A stretch of DNA of 64,000 nucleotides from Candidatus Brocadiaceae bacterium. Lineage in GTDB: Bacteria > Planctomycetota > Brocadiia > SM23-32. The position numbers and the translations under genes are program-made. The notes under the pieces were generated by a model. That model ran no database searches. It was not told the DNA's origin and worked only from the letters and a program-made list of their open reading frames with translations. The stretch lies in contig JAAYEJ010000069.1 of assembly GCA_012728835.1 (NCBI GenBank), positions 1 to 64,000 on the forward strand, in the 5' to 3' direction. This document shows positions 38,683-45,151 of this stretch, one piece after another (position 1 is the first letter of the stretch; every line of letters starts with the position of its first letter).

Positions 38683-40487
38683 GTATGGCACCGGACCCGC
38701 AGCGGAGTCAGTCGGCCCGGGATCAGGAGCGGGAACTGCGCGGCCGCCGCTTTGCGGCCCTGTCGCTGGCGATCGTCTGCGCCGTGTTCTGCGGGGTCGT
38801 CATCGGCGCGCTGACGGCCATCCGGGTGCAGGAGGGAGCCGCCGCGCCCGATCAGACGGCCTACGAGGCGCTTCGGCAGGGGCTCGCCTCCGGTCTGGAC
38901 GACCCCCGGCTGGCCGATCTGGTCCGTGCCGAGGACGCGCGCGTGCGCGCGCAGTACCTGGCGAACCGGCGGCGCGTTGCGGTCGGCATGGTTCTGCTGA
39001 TCGCCGGCATGGTCGCCCTTGTCCTTTCGGCGCGCTGGTACGCGGCGCTGGACCGCGCCCTGCCCACGCCCGGTTCGCCGGCCGCTCGCACCAGTGCGGA
39101 CGTCTGGCTTGCACGGCGGGCGCGGAAGGTGGCGGGCCTGGCGGGCATGGCCGCCGTCCTTGTTGTGGCACTGGTCGCGCTGCTTCCGTTGGGGCGGGCG
39201 GACTTCCCGCGCGCGCCGGGCGTCCCGACTCCCCGCGCGCCGGAGGTCCCGACTCGGCGCGCGCCGGACGGGGGGACCGTCGCCGAGGCACCGGCCCACG
39301 TGCAGGCCTGGCCGCTGTTCCGCGGGCCCACCGGCATGGGGCTGGCGGAGGGGGGGGACTGGCCGACGTCCTGGGACGCCGCCGACGGGACCGGCATCGT
39401 CTGGACGGCCGAGGTGCCGGTGATGGGGAAGAGTTCGCCGGTCCTCTGGGGGGATCGGGTCTTCCTGACGGGCGCCGATGAGGGGAGACGCGAGGTGATG
39501 TGCTTCCGGCGGTCCACCGGGGACCTGCTGTGGCGCACTCCCATCCCGTCCCGAGCGGCTTCGGATGCGGGGCGGGTGGAGGTCTTCGAGGACACCGGGT
39601 ATGCGGCGCCCACCCCGGCGACGGACGGGGAGCGCGTCTACGCTTTCTTCGCGACGGCGGACCTGGCCGCGCTCGACTTCAGCGGCCGGATCGTGTGGGT
39701 CCGGAACCTGGGCGATCCGGACAACGTCTACGGGATCAGCACATCGCCGATCGTGCACGATGGCAAGCTGATCCTCCAGTTCGACCGCGGCTACGGCGAG
39801 CACGGCGGGGCCCCGTCGCATCTGCTCGCCCTGGATCCGAGCACCGGCGACCCGGTCTGGCGCACCGCACGGCCGGTGGGCGCCTCGTGGAGTACCCCGC
39901 TGGCGATCCGGACCGACCGGGGGCCTCAGATCGTCACCTGCGCGACGCCGTGGGTCATCGCCTACGATCCGGCCTCGGGCGAGGAGCTCTGGCGGGCGGA
40001 CGTTCTGGCGGAGGACGTGGCGCCGAGCCCGTTCTTCGACGGCACGGCGGTCTACGTCACCGGCGACTACGCCGCAGTGGCCGCGATCAGCCCGAACGGG
40101 CGCGGCGACGTGACCGAGAGCCACGTGCTCTGGAGGAACGAGTCCGTGCCCCTGTCCGATACCCCCAGCCCGGTGTGCGACGGCGAGCTGCTCTTCCAGG
40201 TGACCAGCTACGGCGCCATGGTCTGCCTGGAGGCCGCCACCGGCGAGGCCGTCTGGGAGCGTGATATCGAGAGGGCAACCGTCTGGGCGTCGCCCGTCCT
40301 GGCGGGCCGCCGGGTGTACGTCACGCAGATGAACGGCACGACGCGCATCTGCGAGCTGGCCCGGGAGTACGGCGAGCAGGAAGCCGGTTCTGTCCACGAG
40401 AAGGTCTTCGCCACCCCCGCGTTCGCCGACTCGCGCATCTACATCCGGGGCGACAAGAGCCTCTTCTGCATCGGCACGAAGCCCTGA
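38679..40487 (+). CDS. Membrane-anchored PQQ-like beta-propeller protein
   Basis: 602 aa. Three predicted helices (about 28-48, 98-118, 150-170) precede a Pro-rich repeat linker (39210-39270) and a C-terminal seven- or eight-bladed propeller (about 205-602) with W-P-L-F-R-G-P-T-G, F-R-R-S-T-G-D-L-L-W-R, D-P-S-T-G-D-P-V-W-R, D-P-A-S-G-E-E-L-W-R and E-A-A-T-G-E-A-V-W-E. Propeller domains fused to an N-terminal membrane domain recall membrane glucose dehydrogenases, but here the active-site pattern cannot be confirmed. It bridges the membrane ferredoxin gene and the NuoEF-like gene. Confidence 0.85.
   Translation: MSMAPDPQRSQSARDQERELRGRRFAALSLAIVCAVFCGVVIGALTAIRVQEGAAAPDQTAYEALRQGLASGLDDPRLADLVRAEDARVRAQYLANRRRVAVGMVLLIAGMVALVLSARWYAALDRALPTPGSPAARTSADVWLARRARKVAGLAGMAAVLVVALVALLPLGRADFPRAPGVPTPRAPEVPTRRAPDGGTVAEAPAHVQAWPLFRGPTGMGLAEGGDWPTSWDAADGTGIVWTAEVPVMGKSSPVLWGDRVFLTGADEGRREVMCFRRSTGDLLWRTPIPSRAASDAGRVEVFEDTGYAAPTPATDGERVYAFFATADLAALDFSGRIVWVRNLGDPDNVYGISTSPIVHDGKLILQFDRGYGEHGGAPSHLLALDPSTGDPVWRTARPVGASWSTPLAIRTDRGPQIVTCATPWVIAYDPASGEELWRADVLAEDVAPSPFFDGTAVYVTGDYAAVAAISPNGRGDVTESHVLWRNESVPLSDTPSPVCDGELLFQVTSYGAMVCLEAATGEAVWERDIERATVWASPVLAGRRVYVTQMNGTTRICELAREYGEQEAGSVHEKVFATPAFADSRIYIRGDKSLFCIGTKP
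39208..39270 (+). repeat. In-frame 24-bp tandem repeat (Pro-rich linker)
   Basis: CGCGCGCCGG recurs at exact 24-bp spacing (39210, 39234, 39258), encoding R-A-P-x-V-P-T-x twice plus a partial third copy. It forms the linker between membrane domain and propeller; copy number may vary between strains. Confidence 0.7.
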
Positions 40488-40499
40488 GGACGCAGCCGC

Positions 40500-42908
40500 A
40501 TGTCACGAAGCGACGATCACCCGGACCTTGCCGCACTCGAGCCGGCCGCTCAGGGCCAGGAGGCGATCGACCTGCGGATCGTCGACGAGATCGTGCGGCG
40601 TCATGGAGGGGAGCCGGGGGCGGCCATACCGATCCTCCAGGACATCCAGTCGCGGTACCGGTACCTGCCGGAGGCGGCCCTGAGACGCGTCTGCGCACTG
40701 ACCGAGATCAGCCCCGTGCAGATCCAGGGCATCTCGACCTTCTACGCGCAGTTCCGGCACATGCCGATGGGCAGGCACCTGATCAGCGTCTGCCACGGTA
40801 CCGCCTGCCACGTGGCCGGTGCGCAGCGGATATCCGACGCGCTGGCCCGGCACCTGGGCCTGTCCGACGGGGCGGACACCGACGCGCGGCGGCTCTTCAC
40901 GCTGCAGAAGGTCGCCTGCCTGGGCTGCTGCTCGCTGGCGCCGGTCATGAGCGTCGACGGCGAGATCTACGGCCATCTGACGGCCGGGACCGTCGCGGCG
41001 GCTCTGGACGGGTTCCTGCGCTCGCGCGCAGATGCCGGACGCCGGAGGCGGAGGCCGGCCCTTGCGGCGGCCGACCGGCCGGCGCCCGAGTTCCGCGTCA
41101 GCCTCGTGTCCTGTTGTGTGGCCAACGGCACGCTGGCGGTCAGGGAGGCCCTGGAGCGCGAGCTGGCGCACCTGGGGCGTCCCGTGCGGCTGCGGTGCTC
41201 GGGTTGTGTGGGGCTCTGCGACATCGTGCCGCTGGTGGACTACATCGCGCCGGACGGCATTCTGACGCGCTACACGAACGTCGATCCGGCCTCGGTGCGG
41301 GGCATCGTGCGCCGGCACGTCGCCCCGCGGGGGCTCCTGCGGCGCGTGGAGAGCGGCTACCGGCACGTCGTCCGTGCCCTGTGGGACGGTTCGGCCTGGG
41401 ACCGCCCGGAGGACCATCGCGAGGCACTCCGCGCCGACGAGATCGTCGCGTTCACGGCCAAGCAGACGCAGATCGTGATGGAGGGGACCGACCGGCTGGA
41501 CCCGCTGGACATCGACGAGTACATCGCCCGGGGGGGGTTCCGGGCCCTGGAGCATTGCCTGGCGCACCGGACGCGCGGGGAGGTGATCGACGGGATCGAC
41601 CGGGCCGGCCTGCGCGGGCGGGGGGGCGGCGGCTTCCCCACGGGCCGGAAGTGGCGGACCGTGGCCGAGCAGCCGGGGCCCGTCCGCTACGTGGTGATGA
41701 ACGGCGACGAGGGCGACCCCGGCGCCTTTATGGACCGCACGCTCCTGGAGGCCGTGCCCTACCGCGTGCTGGAGGGCATCGCGATCGCGGCCTATGCGGT
41801 CGGGGCCGAGGAGGGCTACCTCTACGTCCGCAACGAGTATCCGCGGGCCACCGAGAGCATCCGGCTGGCCATTGAGAACGCCTGCGAGCGCGGTTACCTC
41901 GGCGACCGGATGCCGGGGGGGCAGTTTCGGCTGCGCCTGCACGTGCGCGAAGGGGCCGGCGCGTTCGTCTGCGGCGAGGAGACGGGCCTTCTGGCATCCC
42001 TGGAGGGGCGGCGGGGCACTCCGCGCTGCCGCCCGCCGTACCCGTCCGAACAGGGCCTCTGGGGGCGGCCGACGTGCATCAACAACGTGGAGACGTACGC
42101 GAACGTGCCCTGGATCATGCTCCACGGCCCGGAGGAGTTCCGCAGGATCGGCACCGAACGGAGCCGGGGCACCAAGGTTTTCGCCCTGGCCGGGGCGGTC
42201 CGGCGCGGGGGGCTGATCGAGGTGCCGATGGGCATCACGATCGACGAGATCGTCCGGGAGATCGGCGGGGGAGTGCCGGAGGGCCACGAGTTCAAGGCCG
42301 TGCAGGTGGGCGGGCCGTCCGGAGGATGTCTGCCGGCCGCCATGGGCGATACGCCCGTGGACTACGAAGAGCTTACGGACAAGGGCGCGATGATGGGCTC
42401 GGGCGGCATCGTTGTGCTGGACGAGACGGCCTGCATGGTGGACGTTGCCCGGTTCTTCCTTCGGTTCACGCAGAGCGAGTCCTGCGGCAAGTGCACGTTC
42501 TGCCGTGTGGGCACGCGCCGGATGCTGGAGATACTGGACCGGCTCTGCGAGGGCCGGGGGGCAGCCTCCGACCTGGACGAGCTGGAGGCCCTGGGTCGGC
42601 AGGTGGCGGCCGCGAGCCTGTGCGGCCTCGGGCAGACCGCGCCGAATCCGGTCCTGACCACCCTCCGGTACTTCCGCTCCGAGTACGAGGCGCACGTCGA
42701 AGGCCGCTGCCCTGCGCACAAGTGTCCGGACCTGATCCGCTTCGAGATCGGCGACCGGTGCATCGGATGCACCCTCTGCGCGCAGAACTGCCCGGCGGAG
42801 GCCATCCCCATCCGACCCTACGAGCGGCATGAGATCGACCAGGAGAAATGCGTGCGCTGCGGCAGCTGCCGGCGCATCTGTCCTGCCGACGCCGTCGGCG
42901 TGGAATGA
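40500..42908 (+). CDS. NuoE-NuoF-like fusion, NAD(P)H-oxidising flavin/FeS subunit (HydBC type)
   Basis: 802 aa. Residues 1-170: NuoE-like thioredoxin-fold 2Fe-2S domain (C-H-G-T-A-C and C-L-G-C-C). About 190-290: a second thioredoxin-like domain (S-C-C-V-A-N-G, C-S-G-C-V-G-L-C) as in HydB. About 330-690: NuoF core with G-R-G-G-G-G-F-P-T-G (NADH site), N-G-D-E-G-D-P-G-A-F (FMN site) and S-C-G-K-C-T-F-C plus a distal Cys for 4Fe-4S. C-terminus: two ferredoxin motifs (C-I-G-C-T-L-C-A-Q-N-C-P, C-V-R-C-G-S-C-R-R-I-C-P). NuoE and NuoF are usually separate proteins. Expected to exchange electrons between NAD(P)H and FeS partners. Confidence 0.93.
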   Translation: MSRSDDHPDLAALEPAAQGQEAIDLRIVDEIVRRHGGEPGAAIPILQDIQSRYRYLPEAALRRVCALTEISPVQIQGISTFYAQFRHMPMGRHLISVCHGTACHVAGAQRISDALARHLGLSDGADTDARRLFTLQKVACLGCCSLAPVMSVDGEIYGHLTAGTVAAALDGFLRSRADAGRRRRRPALAAADRPAPEFRVSLVSCCVANGTLAVREALERELAHLGRPVRLRCSGCVGLCDIVPLVDYIAPDGILTRYTNVDPASVRGIVRRHVAPRGLLRRVESGYRHVVRALWDGSAWDRPEDHREALRADEIVAFTAKQTQIVMEGTDRLDPLDIDEYIARGGFRALEHCLAHRTRGEVIDGIDRAGLRGRGGGGFPTGRKWRTVAEQPGPVRYVVMNGDEGDPGAFMDRTLLEAVPYRVLEGIAIAAYAVGAEEGYLYVRNEYPRATESIRLAIENACERGYLGDRMPGGQFRLRLHVREGAGAFVCGEETGLLASLEGRRGTPRCRPPYPSEQGLWGRPTCINNVETYANVPWIMLHGPEEFRRIGTERSRGTKVFALAGAVRRGGLIEVPMGITIDEIVREIGGGVPEGHEFKAVQVGGPSGGCLPAAMGDTPVDYEELTDKGAMMGSGGIVVLDETACMVDVARFFLRFTQSESCGKCTFCRVGTRRMLEILDRLCEGRGAASDLDELEALGRQVAAASLCGLGQTAPNPVLTTLRYFRSEYEAHVEGRCPAHKCPDLIRFEIGDRCIGCTLCAQNCPAEAIPIRPYERHEIDQEKCVRCGSCRRICPADAVGVE

Positions 42909-42912
42909 ACCG

Positions 42913-44580
42913 ATGAGCATAGAACTGACCATCAACGGCCGCCGGGTGGCCGTCGCGCCGGGCGCCACGATCCTCGAGGCCGCCCGCCGCCTTGGCGTAG
43001 ACATACCGACCATCTGCCATCGGGACGGGCTGCCGCCGTGGACGTCCTGTTCCCTGTGCGTGGTGCGGGTGCAGGGCCGTCGGAAGCTCCTGCCTGCTTG
43101 CTCGGCACGGGCGGAGGCGGGGATGGCGGTCACGACCGACTCGCCCGAGATCCGCGCCGCCCGCCGCACGGCGCTGGAGCTGCTGCTGTCCGACCACCGG
43201 GGCGACTGCGTGGCGCCGTGCGCCCTGGCCTGCCCGGCGGGGCTGGACATCCCGGGGTTTATCGCAGAAGTGCGGGCCGGCCGCACGCGCGAGGCGGCCG
43301 CGCTGATCAGGAAGCGCATCCCGCTGCCCGGTGTGCTCGGCCGCGTCTGCGCGCGCTACTGCGAGCGCGTCTGTCGCCGGGGCGAGAGCGATGAGGCGAT
43401 CGCCGTCTGCGCACTGAAGCGCTACGCGGCCGACGCCGACCGGCAGGCCGCCGAGCCCTTCCGTCCGCAGTGCGCGTCGCCGTCGGGAAGGAGCGTCGGC
43501 ATCATCGGCGCGGGCCCGGCCGGGCTCTCGGCCGCCTACTACCTGCTGGAGGCGGGGCACGCCTGCACCGTTTACGAGGCCGACGCCGCCGCCGGCGGCA
43601 TGCTGCGGCGCATCCCGTCGTTCCGCCTGCCGAGGGCGGTGGTCAATGCCGAGGTGGACGTGATCCTGCGGATGGGGTGCGACCTGCGCCTGCGAACGGC
43701 CGTCGGACGCGACGTGCCGATGGACGTGCTCCGCCGCGAGCACGACGCCGTCTTCGTGGCGGCGGGTGCCTCGGACCGTCCCGCTCCGGGGATTCCGGGG
43801 GCGAACCTGTGCGTGCCGGCGGACGCGGACCTGCTGCGGACGCTCGGCCTGGACGCGTCCGCCCGGGGCGCCGCAGTCGATCGGCAGACGATGGCCACGT
43901 CGGCCGAGGGCGTCTTTGCCGGCGGCGACGTGGTGAGCGGGCCGGGCTCGGTGGTGCGTGCGGTTGCGGCCGGCCGCCGGGCGGCCGTCTCGATCGGTCA
44001 GTACCTCAGCGGGGCGGAGGTGACGGGCGAGCCTGCGGCGTTCCACGTGCGCATGGGCGGGCTCTCGGAGGCCGACCGGGCGCAGATCCTCGGGTCGGTC
44101 GTTCCCCGGGCGCGCGTGCCGGAGCGCCGTGAGCCGGCCGGGCCGTCGGCGCAGGGCCTGTCCGAGGTCGTGCAGGGCCTCAGCGACGCCGAGGCCCGGC
44201 AGGAGGCCGCGCGCTGCCTGCAGTGCGACTGCCTGGCTCGGGACGACTGCAGGCTGCGGCGCTACGCGCAGGAGTACGGCGCCGACGCCGGGCGTTTCCG
44301 CACGCTGCCGCGGCCGGTCGTGCGCGAGGAGTCCGCCGGCGGGGTCGTCTTCGAGCCGGCCAAGTGCATACTGTGCGGGCTGTGCGTGCGGATCGCCGAG
44401 GCGCACGGCGAGCCGCTCGGCATCGGCTTCCGCCGGCGGGGCCACGACACGCACGTGGACGTGCCGTTCGGGGCCACGCTTTCGGACGGGCTCGCGGCGA
44501 CGATCCGAGCATGCGCGGATGCCTGTCCGACGGGCGCGATCAAGATCCGTGCGTGCACGCCGGAACAGGGCCCTGCCTGA
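42913..44580 (+). CDS. NuoG-type 2Fe-2S domain fused to GltD/NfnB-like flavoprotein lacking the NAD(P)H domain
   Basis: 555 aa. Residues 1-80 are a 2Fe-2S ferredoxin domain (C-H-R-D, S-C-S-L-C), then a NuoG-type D-H-R-G-D-C-V-A-P-C and a GltD-like FeS helical domain (C-A-R-Y-C-E-R-V-C-R-R-G). The FAD site is G-I-I-G-A-G-P-A-G-L-S (about 196-206) and the C-terminal FAD motif G-V-F-A-G-G-D is at about 334. Only about 40 residues separate G-I-P-G-A-N from that motif, where GltD/NfnB relatives carry a pyridine-nucleotide-binding domain of over 100 residues. The C-terminus has one further Cys cluster (C-I-L-C-G-L-C). It lies 4 bp after the NuoEF-like gene and is probably its partner subunit. Confidence 0.88.
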   Translation: MSIELTINGRRVAVAPGATILEAARRLGVDIPTICHRDGLPPWTSCSLCVVRVQGRRKLLPACSARAEAGMAVTTDSPEIRAARRTALELLLSDHRGDCVAPCALACPAGLDIPGFIAEVRAGRTREAAALIRKRIPLPGVLGRVCARYCERVCRRGESDEAIAVCALKRYAADADRQAAEPFRPQCASPSGRSVGIIGAGPAGLSAAYYLLEAGHACTVYEADAAAGGMLRRIPSFRLPRAVVNAEVDVILRMGCDLRLRTAVGRDVPMDVLRREHDAVFVAAGASDRPAPGIPGANLCVPADADLLRTLGLDASARGAAVDRQTMATSAEGVFAGGDVVSGPGSVVRAVAAGRRAAVSIGQYLSGAEVTGEPAAFHVRMGGLSEADRAQILGSVVPRARVPERREPAGPSAQGLSEVVQGLSDAEARQEAARCLQCDCLARDDCRLRRYAQEYGADAGRFRTLPRPVVREESAGGVVFEPAKCILCGLCVRIAEAHGEPLGIGFRRRGHDTHVDVPFGATLSDGLAATIRACADACPTGAIKIRACTPEQGPA

Positions 44581-44593
44581 CGGCAGACTGCGG

Positions 44594-44599
44594 TATAAT
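44594..44599 (+). promoter_or_regulatory. Consensus -10 element before the receiver gene
   Basis: A perfect TATAAT in the 55-bp gap before the ATG at 44636; no good -35 element 16-18 bp upstream. It could give the receiver gene its own transcript. Confidence 0.35.
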
Positions 44600-44635
44600 G
44601 CCCGCCGGAGTCTGTGATCACCCGGGAGGTGCGGC

Positions 44636-45022
44636 ATGGCGAAGCGAGTCCTCCTCGTCGACGACGACGCGGACCTGCTGGCCGCCTTGCGGGTGGTGCT
44701 CGAGGCGGAGGGATACGAGGTCGCGACCGCGACGAACGGGGCCGAAGGCTGGCAGGCCGCCCGCGAGTCGCCGCCGGACCTGGCCGTCGTCGACGCGATG
44801 ATCGACACGTTCAGCGAGGGCGTTCACCTGGCCTGCCGCCTCCGTTCGGACGCCGACCTGAAGGCCATGCCCATCATCATGGTCACGGCCGTCAACGACG
44901 AACTCCCGTACCGGCTCGACGGACGGGGGGGCCCGGGCGGCCCGTGTGCCGACCGCTTCATGGAGAGGCCGGTCGATCCGTCCGAGCTGCTCTCGGCGAT
45001 GGCGGAGCTGCTCCGGTCCTGA
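44636..45022 (+). CDS. Stand-alone response-regulator receiver protein
   Basis: 128 aa, a single receiver domain. Acidic pocket V-D-D-D-A-D, phospho-acceptor Asp in L-A-V-V-D-A-M-I-D, and conserved Thr in I-M-V-T-A. The usual K-P motif is R-P here (M-E-R-P-V-D-P), so the conserved Lys is replaced by Arg. The T-F-S-E-G-V-H-L-A-C-R-L-R segment resembles receiver proteins encoded with electron-bifurcating hydrogenase or NuoEF-like clusters. No output domain, so it probably acts by protein-protein contact. GGGAGG precedes the ATG. Last gene of the long operon. Confidence 0.88.
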   Translation: MAKRVLLVDDDADLLAALRVVLEAEGYEVATATNGAEGWQAARESPPDLAVVDAMIDTFSEGVHLACRLRSDADLKAMPIIMVTAVNDELPYRLDGRGGPGGPCADRFMERPVDPSELLSAMAELLRS

Positions 45023-45087
45023 GGCAACCCGGGCCGGACGCGCCCCGGGCACCCTGCGCGCGGCTTTCGCCGCGCTTGCGGCACGGC

Positions 45088-45093
45088 TACAAT
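45088..45093 (+). promoter_or_regulatory. Candidate -10 element for the AMP-binding/NagA fusion gene
   Basis: TACAAT, 58 nt before the start at 45152; the -35 region (TTTCGC, 45065-45070) is poor. Confidence 0.3.
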
Positions 45094-45151
45094 GGAGTGT
45101 TCGCTCTGCGGACGGTGCGTCGTCCGGGCCTCTCGCAAGGACAGCACGACC

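Noticed and set aside
40500-44580. A complete electron-bifurcating [FeFe]-hydrogenase operon
   Set aside because: NuoE/NuoF- and NuoG-like domains are present, but no H-cluster motif sequences occur anywhere in the window.
19186-44580. Calling the propeller proteins PQQ-dependent alcohol dehydrogenases
   Set aside because: Repeats match PQQ-like blades, but the adjacent-Cys disulfide and other cofactor residues of true quinoprotein alcohol dehydrogenases were not found.
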